Numbered from the stretch's first letter, positions 34,398-44,659 are shown. The stretch is DNA of 64,000 nt from Piezodorus guildinii (GCA_023052935.1 CM041297.1:52557917-52621916), one strand, 5' to 3'. A program made the numbers and translations. The notes: generated by a model not told the origin, from the sequence alone.

Positions 34398-35708
34398 TTA
34401 TGGTTTTTTTAAGGCAGGAATGAGATTTGATACGAGATTCGTAAGGAGTGATATTAGGGGCATAACAAGGGATTTAATTTCGGAGATAAAGGATGTCATC
34501 AAACTGGTAAGGTCTGTGGCATTTGAAGGAGGAGGGATATGAGAGATTTGTGGTTGATTAGGATTTTTAGGATTGGTTACATTTTGAGGAAGAGGTATAT
34601 GTGGAATGGATTGAGGTACATTCTGTAGTTCCGGCAGGGCCACGGCTTCAGTACTTTGATTTCCACCTCCAAGTAGGTGGGCAAATGATACATTGGCATC
34701 AATAAGTTTTGAGGGTTCTCTTCTGTTTCTTACTGGTCTTGCTGTTTCATCCAGTACTTGAGGTTTTTGAAACCTGGTCCTCAGTTCCTTATAGATTTGG
34801 CATCCTTTATAGTTGGCTGGGTGGTCCTTGAGGCAATGAGCACATATAGCTGGTGTTGATTTTGGTTTTGTACACTCCACAGACTTGTGCTGTTCACCGC
34901 ATTTCACGCATCGAGGTATGTGATGACAATAACTTTTAGTATGACCATATGCTTGACAGTTATGGCACTGAACTATCTCCTTCTTTATGTAAGGTTTTTC
35001 AACTCTTACGCTGGTATAGTATAATCTATTGAGGTCATAGATTTTTTCAACTCCTTCTGCTGGTTCCAAATCCACAAAAAAGAGAGGTAGAGGAATTTTA
35101 TCCTTTAGGACATTAGTGACTTGCCGCACTTTATAGCCCATCTCCGTTAGTTCTTCTTTAATTGCTTCAACTGGTGTCGAGGGGTGTAAGTTTCTGATTA
35201 CAACCCTTAAAGCTCTCTCTTGGCGTAGCTGATAGGTATGGAAATCTGCTTTGGTTTCAGTTAAATATTTCACTATTTTTCTATATGTCTCGGCAGTAGT
35301 AGGAGATATTTTGGTATCATTGATTCTACTCATACAGTAGTAGCTGGTAGATTCGGTAATTTTGTTCAATTGCGCACACAACAACTGGAAATTTCTAATA
35401 TTTTTGACAAATATGGGAGGAGGCCGTGGTTCACTGGGTATAGGAGTAGATTCCATGTTTTCTTTTTCATTATGCAAAATCTGAAAAGGATTCGGGGTGA
35501 AAAACGGCGATTCGTCAGTCATCCCTTGTGACGATGTGCCAGGTTGTGGTTCAGATTCTGAATTAGTACCCGAAGGGGTTGCTTGTAGATTTAATTTTTT
35601 ATTAGTATCACGGCGAGGTCTTTGTTTTGTAGGAGACGTGATTGAACCACTAGATCTAGATCTTTTAGTTGAAGCTTTGGAGGACATTACTTGATGATAA
35701 TATCGCAT
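34398..35708 (-). CDS. Jockey-2 ORF1, gag-like zinc-knuckle protein
   Basis: 436 residues from MRYYHQV; the second Met (residue 8, MSSKAST) is an equally good start. Ser/Lys/Arg-rich N-terminus, then a PRE_C2HC-type region (FHTYQLRQERALRVVIRNLH, GYKVRQVTNV, PLPLFFVDLEP). Three zinc knuckles follow, beginning CHNCQAYGHTKSYC, CVKCGEQHKSVEC and CAHCLKDHPANYKGC. The C-terminus is hydrophobic (SLVMPLISLLTNLVSNLIP), perhaps for self-association. Family role: RNA-binding nucleocapsid of the retrotransposition particle. Same order as Jockey-1 ORF1, but intact. Confidence 0.93.
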   Translation of the reverse strand: MRYYHQVMSSKASTKRSRSSGSITSPTKQRPRRDTNKKLNLQATPSGTNSESEPQPGTSSQGMTDESPFFTPNPFQILHNEKENMESTPIPSEPRPPPIFVKNIRNFQLLCAQLNKITESTSYYCMSRINDTKISPTTAETYRKIVKYLTETKADFHTYQLRQERALRVVIRNLHPSTPVEAIKEELTEMGYKVRQVTNVLKDKIPLPLFFVDLEPAEGVEKIYDLNRLYYTSVRVEKPYIKKEIVQCHNCQAYGHTKSYCHHIPRCVKCGEQHKSVECTKPKSTPAICAHCLKDHPANYKGCQIYKELRTRFQKPQVLDETARPVRNRREPSKLIDANVSFAHLLGGGNQSTEAVALPELQNVPQSIPHIPLPQNVTNPKNPNQPQISHIPPPSNATDLTSLMTSFISEIKSLVMPLISLLTNLVSNLIPALKKP

Positions 35709-36002
35709 TTCATGTAAGGAAAATAATTAAATAATAACCAGATGTGGGGGGAAAAAAAATAACTTAAGAAAACTTAAGCAAGACCAGCCTTGCCTAGCTA
35801 TTGGCAATCAGCTGATATGAAGAGGTGACTCAGCATTCACTTTACACTGTAAATTGTAACCCAACTTACCGTTGTTTGCTCCAATATTTACTGTTGTTGT
35901 TATCCTGAAGCCTGGTGATGTTTTCAAGACTGTTCTGAAGTGATATCCAACTGAAAAAGCAAGAAATCCAAGAGCCGACTTGAAAGATGACCGCTATACA
36001 CA

Positions 36003-36014
36003 TGCGCATGCGCA
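36003..36014. promoter_or_regulatory. NRF-1/Ewg-type palindrome at the Jockey-2 5' end
   Basis: TGCGCATGCGCA is a perfect match to the NRF-1 consensus (YGCGCAYGCGCR) and lies within about 20 bp of the inferred 5' end of Jockey-2. Such GC-rich palindromes are rare in this AT-rich window. It could drive internal-promoter activity; unproven. Confidence 0.45.
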
Positions 36015-36059
36015 GAACTCTGCTTTAAAAATTAACTAGATAATTGGACGATTCTTAAA

Positions 36060-36335
36060 GTATACGAAAAAAACACATATCTAATACGTAAATAATATAT
36101 TTATATGATGTTGATTTATTATTGTTACCAAGTATTTTTAAATTAATTGTTAATTTAAAAAAAAAATCAGTTGAAAGTTGTAAAAATATAATGTTTCCGC
36201 CCGGGATCGAACCGGGGACCTTGTGCGTGTGAAGCACACGTGATAACCACTACACTACGGAAACTCAACGGTCTTGAAGGGTTAATGATCAATCCTTTAT
36301 TTTTTTAATGGATAACAATAAATATTAGCAATTGT
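36060..36335 (-). repeat. Duplicated segment around tRNA-Val, copy 2 (inverted)
   Basis: Reverse-complement counterpart of 20800-21065, with shared flanks on both sides of the identical tRNA. The left side stops close to the Jockey-2 insertion. Confidence 0.8.
36192..36264 (-). tRNA. tRNA-Val(CAC), second copy
   Basis: Identical over 73 nt to 20865-20937: same acceptor stem, anticodon loop TTCACAC, T arm and discriminator A. Downstream on the minus strand a T5 run follows within about 10 bp. The Jockey-2 5' end lies about 240 bp from the tRNA 3' end (36031 versus 36264 side reversed). Confidence 0.97.
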
Positions 36336-36663
36336 ATAAGTAATGAGGAATGTATTACATTGTATTTCGACTACTCTTGGATCCGTATTAAATATATATA
36401 ATTACTAGTGGACTCCTAGTTACCATGTGAGTTTATAAACTGATTTTGAGTTGATCGCTTTCTGAGTTTTAGTTCATGGTAACAAAAAGGGCAATTAGCA
36501 AGAAAACATGTTTGCTTTATAGCGTCTATTTATTATTATATTTATCAGAAATGATATTATCAGAGCATAAATGAAAAACATAAATCTAAATTGGTTCAGA
36601 TTATTTGTTTGCTATTTTAAAGTGATTTTTCCATTAAAAAAATAAATAAAATCAAATAAAAAA

Positions 36664-36983
36664 ACCTTAACCACTATAACCCATGAAAGGTCTTGAGCTC
36701 AGTACATATAGATATTCGTACTGTCTCTTGGCCAACGGCCCTGCAATGATAAGGCCTTGATCACGCTTTGCCGCCAGGTTTTTCCCCCCACTTTTTCGGT
36801 TACCCACTTTTTCGGTTACCCACTTTTTCGGTTACCCACTTTTTAGAGGCATGGTCTTCCCCAGGAGGGTCTCTATAACCTAGGGTCGCCCCCCGACTGA
36901 ACTCACAGAATAAATAATATTCTGCCACAGCCGGGACTCGAACCCAGGACCCGGCGTCCTGTGCTCAATCCAGAGATCCATCC
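36664..36983 (-). mobile_element. SINE-A with internal triplication
   Basis: Normal blocks at both ends (CATGGGTTATAGTGG end, B box GGTTCGAGTCCCGG). An 18-bp unit CCACTTTTTCGGTTACCC is repeated in tandem at about 36789-36842. Head end eroded. Confidence 0.88.
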
Positions 36984-37399
36984 AGACTTGATGAAAATGT
37001 ACAATATGTTTTAAAAAAATATTGAAATAACAAAGGTTCCTATCGTATTAGGTTTATTATTATTTTATGTTTGAAATAAACTATTTTTTTATTTATTTAT
37101 TTTATTTTGGGTCATCCTCTACCCTACAGAGTCTTTGGCGTAATCATAAAAAAATATATCCTGTTGTAGTAACCTACAATCTTTAAGTAGCTCACCAGAA
37201 TAGATATATGTTTCTTCTCGTTGCCGAGTATATTTTGCAATGCTAGTAGCAATCCTACCTTTTTCCTTAAATGCTCATGTTGGATGCACTCCGTTAACAA
37301 ATTTTCGACAATTTGTAGGAAGTTGTCAGACTTTATGTAAGTGGGTCCTTCCAGCCGTTTTTGGAGGCATAAATTTAAATAAACCGATATAAATAAATT
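36984..37399. other. AT-rich intergenic DNA
   Basis: Nothing recognised. Confidence 0.4.
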
Positions 37400-37784
37400 T
37401 AATTATACTATTCAAAATAAATTTTAAAAGTTTAATATAGTTTCCATATGAATCCTATCTATTTTATTGTGAACGATTTTTTTTTCATCAAATAATTTAA
37501 AAGTTGAAACAATTAATAATAATGTTAGATTATAGACTTATAACAACTTCCAATTTATTTTAAGAACTTAGTTACATTTGTTAGTAGTAACATTTGTGTA
37601 CGTGATATTATTTCTAAAATCTTGCGTACTAAATGAATGAATATATATTGTGTGATACTGTACGATGGTGGTTCAATAGGTTTATGGGCTTACAACAATT
37701 TTATATTAAGTTGTACAATTTATTTTATGACATATTAGGTTTTTTAAAATCTTGCACTTTCCAGCGGCATATTTAACGTCTATA
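37400..37784 (+). repeat. R3 repeat copy (a), first part
   Basis: Blocks such as TTACAAC, CAATTTATTTTAAGAACTTA and TTTAAAATCTTGCACTTTCC recur in the same order at 47800-48070. The repeat is interrupted by a CR1-like LINE and resumes at 38280. Confidence 0.5.
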
Positions 37785-38279
37785 TTAAATAAATAAATCC
37801 TTTATTATCCTGGGACACGTCTCTTTAGAATAAAAAATACAGTATATACAAAATGTGCTTTGGAGTCTTAGAGTAAGTTAAATACATATTAACAAGTTAA
37901 TAATTACTTATAAAAAATTATATATTCAACATATATACATTCAGCAATAAGAAGAAAACAAAAAAATAAATAAAAAAAATTATTAAAATTTTACTGAGCC
38001 TGGATATTCATTAATAGGATTAAATATGCGCGATTTAAAGGTTGAAAGAGAGTTGGAGTGAGGGATGGAAGGAGGGATAGAATTCCATAGGATTGAGGAT
38101 CGAATAAGAAAGTATCTGTCGAAATGTCCAGTTCGGTGGGACGTACTGTATAAATCCGAAGGCCTGGAGCGTGTACAACGAGGATGGACAGAGGATTTGA
38201 ATTGAAGGAGGTCAAAAATGTATGATGGCGGGATTGGATAATTTGGTAAAGGAATGACGCAAGAAATTTTACTACTCAT
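37785..38279 (-). pseudogene. CR1-like LINE, C-terminus and 3' end
   Basis: Minus-strand frame (98 residues, stop at 37983) reads LLQFKSSVHPRCTRSRPSDL, HFDRYFLIRSSILWNSIPPS and LSTFKSRIFNPI. This is the common C-terminal pattern of CR1/L2-type reverse transcriptases (R-x-S-x-LWN-x-(I/L)P...SF-x-S). The 3' UTR ends GTCCCAGGATAATAAAGG and (ATTT)n. 5'-truncated copy inserted in R3. Confidence 0.7.
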
Positions 38280-38500
38280 ATTTCAGGAATAATTTTTAGA
38301 TGACTAGGTTACAGAAAATTTAATTTTCCCTTCTGAAGAAAAGCTGAATTGCAATGTATTTTACTTGTAAACCTTCAAGAAAGAATCAGAATCCGTCTAG
38401 TGGTTTTGAATGAGTTTGCAGAAACCATGAATCGCTGTGACATTTTATGTGTATACGGATATAGCACTGTTTACACCGAAATAAGTGTTGTCAAGTACTT
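38280..38500 (+). repeat. R3 repeat copy (a), second part
   Basis: TTTCAGGAATAA, GATGACTAGGTTACAG, AAAATTTAATTTTCCC and ACTTGTAAACCTTCAAG match 48110-48215 in order. Confidence 0.55.
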
Positions 38501-39399
38501 CTAAACTTAATTTATCATCACCAAAATGAATATGAAGTTACTGCAGGCAGCAGTATATTTAAAAAAAAAAAATCACAGAGGAGTTTATTACGTGATATCT
38601 TGCCACTTTAAGGGTTATAACTCTCGATCTGGCCATTCCTTATATAGTCCTTCACATCAGAAATCTGTTATTTCTTTTAAGATTTCCTAAGGACGACTCA
38701 ATCAGTACCTGAATAGCTAATGTACAATGCACACTCGAAGCCCAAGTAATGGTAACTACTATTTCATATCCAATTACATGCCAACCGATTTCCCATGTCA
38801 TAATATCAATCACGAACTGCCGGCAAGATAAGCGCGGAGGTATGCAAAGATGTTTCTGCTCGGGTGCCTTGGTATCGCTCGGAGGAGAGGAATTGAAGAC
38901 GGGGGTCAGAGATAAGGTTGTGACATGAATGGGTCACCGAGAAGGGTCACGGTTTATCTGCACCCGGGTCATCTACGGGACGTTTGTCTGCCAGTTCGCC
39001 CTTTGTCTCCAGCGATATCGGCTATCAGGTGGTGAGGAGTGCAGGAATTTTGAAGGAATACAGGCTGTCCTGTAGTATCAGGAATTCGAAGTACTAAGAG
39101 CTAGTTCATATCTCAAAATAATATAATTTTAAACTAATAAAGTACCAACTTATGACACTAAAATCCTAATATAAAAAATAAACAAATCATTATATCAATA
39201 TTAAACCCTAACAACATTCATTCAACATGCAACCGGAAAATCGGGTTAATGAGAAGGACGTGTTATAATTTTACAGTCCCAGGCACACTGCTAAATTTAT
39301 TTATTGCGTTGGTTTGACCTCATATTGATTTTGTTACTCTCATATGGTTCCTTGCAACAATTTTTAGATTGGTTTAAGATTTAACTATTTATTTTTAAG
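38501..39399. other. Unique DNA with GC-richer island
   Basis: About 38820-39080 is GC-rich, unique, and holds an octamer-like TATGCAAAG and GATAAG cores. Good candidate for conserved non-coding DNA; no coding domain seen. Confidence 0.4.
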
Positions 39400-40080
39400 A
39401 TTTGTCCACACCGAAGAGGTCTCATGTGACCCATTTATTCAGCGAGTTAAAGTGGCTCCTTCCCTCCATCCCTAGACAATTTTTCCTAGTATCATATCTT
39501 TACCGAACCATCAACTTTCAGCTACTTCCCTATATCCACAGATTTCTGAAATTTAAATCGTCAGTTCACTCCCTCGAAACAAGATCGTGCCATTCTGACC
39601 TTTGCATTGTTACACATAGAAAAAAACTTTTGATCATTCCTTTCTTGTCCGCTTTAATGCTTGCTGGTATTTCCTACCTACTTATATCCGCCATGCTTCT
39701 TCCTACCATCATTCAAGTACCCAGCTCTTACAGTACCTACTGTCATCTCAAACAGACCCTTAACAAGCCTAATATTTCAAATCAAATATCAATTCAAAAA
39801 GAAAATTGTTCATATTTATCTAAGTCAATGGATCAATTATTATGAATCAGATTCAATGTTTAGTTTTGTTAAATACATCAATCTATCACAAGTTATTTAT
39901 TTATTTTACTCATTTGTTTAATTGTATACTTTAATACATTTTATTCTTCTTATATCATAGTGAATAAGAACTAATCATAATCCTTTTCTCTTTTTGCCAG
40001 ACACTTTGTATACCTTAATTGTACATATCAATTGTTATTAAGGGACGCTGTCCCAGAATAATTATTTTTTTCTATTAATT
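39400..40080 (+). pseudogene. CR1-like LINE, C-terminus and 3' end, frameshifted
   Basis: Plus-strand reading gives HVTHLFSELKWLLPSIPRQF, FKSSVHSLETRSCHSDLCIV and, after a shift in the A7 run near 39620, FDHSFLVRFNACWYFLPTY. Same family as 37785-38279. The 3' UTR ends near GACGCTGTCCCAGAATAA (about 40045-40062). Confidence 0.7.
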
Positions 40081-41015
40081 TCTATTTTATCACGAGTAAA
40101 TTGTATAAAATAAAAAGAATATTCAATATTTGACCACGACGTAAAAATTAATAAAGAGATATGGTAAAAAAAAGAAGAGAGAAAATAGAAAATAAAAACT
40201 ATTTAATATTCCAATGTATCTTCTATCCAAGTTGCGTGTCTATCCAAATAGTAGAAAGCTGACTTAGATTCCGTATTTTGGGAGAGAAGTCCAGTGATGA
40301 CTCCGAAACGTAGGATAGTTTTTCACTATTTTAGTACTTTTTTTTTTTTTACCGTTACCCAAATCAACTTTTCCTTCATAAAAGGAGTAATGTTTTTTTC
40401 TAAAACCGATAGCTTCCCAATATGGTTTATACAAAAACCAACATTTTAGAAAACCGGTTTTCGAATAGTAATTTGCCCAGAATTTTTATGAAATATTTTT
40501 TTCTCTCGAATATTCTGTGATTCGAACAAACACTTTAAAAGAAAATTTAGACTAATTAAAAGCGGTTTTTGTCTGGAATTATTTACTGTTCAATTTTATT
40601 TATAGTAAAAATTGTTTATGCAATTTAGTAGAACAAAAAAATAATAGTTGACCAGGATTCAATAACTTAAACAAAAATTATTCGTTCTTTATACATAATT
40701 TTCACTATAAGGATGTAAATATTTTTATAATAATGAAACGAGTTATTCAGCAAAGGGTTCGAATAAATAAAAACAATACATTTTCATTTTTTATGATAAC
40801 CATATTATTTAAAAAAAACAAAAACAACAGTGTTATTAGATACAGATGGATTCTTATTAAAAACAATTAGAAATTATATTTAAATATCTTCGATTTCCTT
40901 TACTAGTTTTAAAAAACCGACAAACCCTACTTCCCAAAAGTAATATATATTATGAAGTAATATCTGTGAATACTTGTTCTGTGATAGCTTGCTTGATGTT
41001 GTTATTTCACATCAG
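40081..41015. other. AT-rich intergenic DNA
   Basis: Near 40297-40315 lies AGTGATGACTCCGAAACGT, a GATGA...CGAAACGT motif of the kind found at ends of Penelope-like elements; otherwise nothing recognised. Confidence 0.4.
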
Positions 41016-41095
41016 CAAAGTTTGTGAGGCCCGTCAGCCTACTGATGGGCACTCATCAAAACAAGCATTATACTACGACCGACTCGTGAGTCAGG
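41016..41095 (+). CDS. Candidate internal host exon (80 bp)
   Basis: A good splice acceptor (GTTGTTATTTCACATCAG) precedes and a donor (CAGG|GTGAGG) follows an 80-bp segment with one open frame, reading KVCEARQPTDGHSSKQALYY and then DRLVSQ. Its base composition is clearly less AT-rich than its surroundings. The open frame also extends upstream through a hydrophobic stretch (IACLMLLFHI). I do not recognise the protein. Without transcripts this is a guess; the alternative is a chance frame. Confidence 0.3.
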
Positions 41096-41150
41096 GTGAG
41101 GTATATATCAATTTAAAATATGAATTTTTTTTTTACTTTTTGAACTAGAG

Positions 41151-41474
41151 GAGGGAGTGTTTTGGTCTAGTGGATAGAGCACTAGTCTACTGTTCTCCAG
41201 GTCCTGGGTTCGAATCCCGGCTCTGACAGAATATTATTTATTCCGTTAATTCAGTAGGGAGACGACCCTATGGTATGGAGATCCTTCTGAGGCGTACCCA
41301 GACTCTTTAAAGTGGGTACCCAAAAATATTGGGGAAAAAACCTGGCGGCTAAGCGTGATCAAGGCTTAATCAACTCATTGCACGCCCGTTTTTCTAGAAA
41401 CAGTAAACATTTACTGAGCCTAAGACCCTTCATGGGTTGTAGAGGTACTTGTTTTTTTTTTTTGTTTTTTTTTT
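41151..41474 (+). mobile_element. SINE-A, full-length with T-rich 3' end
   Basis: GGTCTAGTGGATAGAGCACT head, B box GGTTCGAATCCCGG, all internal blocks, end CATGGGTTGTAGAGGTACTT, then a run of 12 T, G and 10 T. A clear example of the oligo(T) terminus. Confidence 0.93.
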
Positions 41475-43532
41475 AATTAAACTACTTCCATATAGACCTT
41501 TTTGCGAGACTTGAAGTGAATATTATTGTATTCAAATTAGAACAGTATCTTCTACGTCAAGCAATAGAAGAACATTAGTTTTAGAAGTAGTAACAATTTT
41601 GAGTGAGATAAAGAAGCAATTTAATACGATATTCAGAAGATGAGACCAAAAGACTTCGAAACCTTAATGATGGATAATTGATATAGGTTTAAATATATTA
41701 ATGTAGAAGAGAGTGTTCTAATTTCAATATAATAATAAATATATTCTCTTTGTGGTTAGTGATTTTAAATCAAAGTGACTATTATTTTCTTAAAAGATCG
41801 ATTCCCGTTGAAGGTACGTCTCATTCCATAATTTTACTATGGTGATTAGCCATCTTCTATATTTCTTATACTGGTACGTTACTTCACATTTCAAAAAAAA
41901 TATCTCTGTTCGAACGAGGCTTTATTTGCCGTTGTGCGCTGTAAATAGCAAATGATTTAAACAGAACATGGCCTGAAATTCGAGAGAGAGAATAATCATT
42001 GACAGAACGTTGGGAATAATTGAAAGGAGATAGAGGGAGAGCGATAGTGGAGCGACATATGCCAAATCACATTAGTGGACACTATTCGACCGTATCAGCT
42101 GTAAAAGTTCCCCTAGAGCTCTATTGACGCTAGGAGGTGACACACACTGCGGAAATTAGCAGCGCTCTCCCGACCAGAGATAAAGCCCCCGACAACCCTA
42201 GACAAAACCATTTCCAGGTTCCTCCAGCGAATTTCGTTTCCAGGCTGGACAATACCGATCCTATTTGCAGATTGCTCAGCGGTCAGATTTCGTTTTCTGA
42301 TTTCATAGTCCTCCCATCCGGGTCAACTGCACCTACCTCTTCGTTCACTTTCCAAAACTTGACAGTTGCATCCCAACTTTTGACTAGGTCACTATTTCAG
42401 TAGATGTTTTCAGATTTTTTTTTTGTTTTTGGTGCAATACATTTTATTAAAAACTACACAATATTTATATATATTTTTCTAATTTATTTTCAATAACGAA
42501 CCTTTGCAATTAACAGAAATATCTAATAAAAAATATCTGTCTCATGTCCACAGCATTCACGCGAAACTTTTTTTTAAGGTATAAATGAAATTTGCTAATT
42601 TTTTATTTCTTCCAAAGACATTTTTTTTTTTTTTAAATAGAGTTATCAACGTTTCGGAGAATTTAAACTGTCTTCATGATCCTCAAAAATATTTTAAAAA
42701 AATACAAAAGATTCATTAAACACAATTCAAAATAATTTAAAAAATGTTGTTAATTAAAAAATTGTTAATATAAAATTGAATATTATTTGTTAACTAATGA
42801 GCATATTAAAGTTCTGAAATCAATACCTGATTTTGGAAAAAATCTTTATGTGCCCACCCATTATTCATTAAACTTCGTCATTTGGCGCAATACATTTCTA
42901 TTAGACTGTACAAGAAAAAGAAATAAGTGTGGGACTCTTTTCTAACCTCCCTCGTTTTCTAACCTCTAACCCCTAATCGCCCACTATAAGTTTCAGTTGA
43001 TTTAAAGTTTCGTCAATTTTTTAAACAATTTTCTTGGTTACTAAGGTAATTAATGTGTTGTGTGGACCAAATTTCATACAATTCGTACAAAAAGGACAAT
43101 TTTCTCAATATCAAAATGGTAACAGCAAGTAGGGCTGTGGCTAAGCTGACTTTTAACAAGCTAAATGTCTCATTTTTTTATTAACTTTCGAGAATTTTTT
43201 AACCCATTTATTCACTTTTAAGGTAATGAATTGTAAGGAAATAATATATAAAGGATATTCTTATCTTATTTTCAGTTTTTGTTTTTACTCGATATCTGCA
43301 AAATTGCCAGAATAAGAGATATTTTCCCAACACATGTTTCCAGTCTCGTAGCTGATTTAAAACAGCTGCAACCCTAAAAGTATTTGCTAGAAAATAATTT
43401 ATCCGCAGTATTTTATACATAAAAGGATGGAGAATAACTGGTAAATAAACGGCAAGGTCTGAGCGATTACAAATAGAATGAATTTTTTTTTTTTTTAAAT
43501 CCATAGCTAAAATTAAAATACTTTTAATCCAA
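41475..43532. other. Intergenic DNA with GC-richer island
   Basis: About 41930-42400 is GC-richer and unique. Near 42640-42690 the minus strand has CATGAAGACAG followed by TCTCCGAAACGTTGAT, another CGAAACG motif. The rest is AT-rich with T-runs. Confidence 0.4.
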
Positions 43533-43851
43533 AGAGCGGCGTGGTCTAGTGGATAGAGCGCTAGTCTACTGTGCTCCGGTTCGTAGGTTCGAATCCCGCT
43601 TATGACAGAACATTATTTATTCTGTTATTTCAGCCGGAGGGCGACCCTGGGGTATGGAGACCACCCTCCTGAGGCAGACCCATCCTCTAGAATGTAGGTA
43701 CCCAAAAATGGGGAAAAACCTGGCAGCTGAGCGTGATCTCGGCCGAATCACCTCATTGCACGGCCGTTGGCCTAGATACAGTACGAATCTCCATATGTAC
43801 TGAGCCCAAGACCCTTCATGGGTTGTTGTGGCACAGTTTTTTTTTTTTTTT
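43533..43851 (+). mobile_element. SINE-A, full-length with T15 tail
   Basis: AGAGCGGCGTGGTCTAGTGG head, intact A box and B box (GGTTCGAATCCCGC), standard body, end CATGGGTTGTTGTGGCACAG followed directly by T15 (43837-43851). Confidence 0.94.
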
Positions 43852-44659
43852 CTTTAATATCCAAAGTTGTCAATACAAAACTTATTTAATTAATTGTAGT
43901 TACGTATCTTCTCTATCGAAACAGTTTATAGTCAGGAATAGAAAAAAATATTCCATGCTCAGTGTCCCATCCCCCAATTTTTTTCTATCCCGAACTTCCG
44001 ACCAGAGGAATCAGAAGTTGGTCCCTCGGAGGAGGAACAGAGGAGGGTAATTGATCGCTAATGCCGGACAAAAACAAGTAGGAAACAGTTAATATAATTA
44101 GGAGGGAAGACAAAGGCCACAAAGAGGATGTCCTCAGGAAAGCAATCTACAATTTAAATTAAAGCCGGGACCAAGTTGTTGTGCCCGCTCCCCTCGCCCC
44201 GGAGGGTTTACCTTCCCCACGCTCCTCCTTACTCCTGTTTGTTCCTTGACATATCTCCCCTTCTAGGCCGGCCCTCTGTTAGCCAAGTATACAGTCCGAA
44301 GGTTTTCGGCCGCTACATGGGAAACAGATTGGGAGGGCTTGATTTATGATACCTTGCTCTTTCTTATTAGTGACTTCGGAGATATATTCCAACATCGGCA
44401 ATCATTATTTACTTATATAAGTGCATAAAACGTTCACAATTTCTATTTTGGAAATCGCAGACGTTAAAACAAATAATAAATTTATCTTAATGAAAAGAAG
44501 AGTCGGGAATTAGTTTTAATATTTTATTTTAATTCTTCAAACGTTTAAAATTCTGTTTAACATTCGGTTCGAACATTTAAATATATTTCTTATTATAACC
44601 AATATATTAATTTTAATTTCAAAGCTAGTTTTATTGTTTGTTCCAACTATTCCTAAAAC
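43852..44659. other. Intergenic DNA with GC-richer island
   Basis: About 44000-44340 is GC-rich and unique (for example CCCGCTCCCCTCGCCCCGG). No coding domain recognised. Confidence 0.4.

Larger units (their letters stand above)
31182..36022 (-). mobile_element. Jockey-2, complete Jockey-type LINE with both ORFs open
   Basis: On the minus strand: 5' UTR of about 310 bp, ORF1 (436 codons), ORF2 (892 codons), a ~485-bp 3' UTR (with a direct repeat of ACCTATAA(C/T)TGAGATAAAT at about 31364 and 31444) and an A51 tail (31182-31232). CTTTAAAAA occurs at 31173-31181 and 36023-36031, probably the target duplication (9-11 bp, AT-rich). No stop or frameshift in either ORF, so this copy could be competent for retrotransposition. 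Clade: Jockey (no RNase H). Confidence 0.93.

Noticed and set aside
42137..42403. 88-codon open frame in a GC-richer island
   Set aside because: No domain and no coding-like pattern beyond composition; no supporting splice sites or homology I can recognise.
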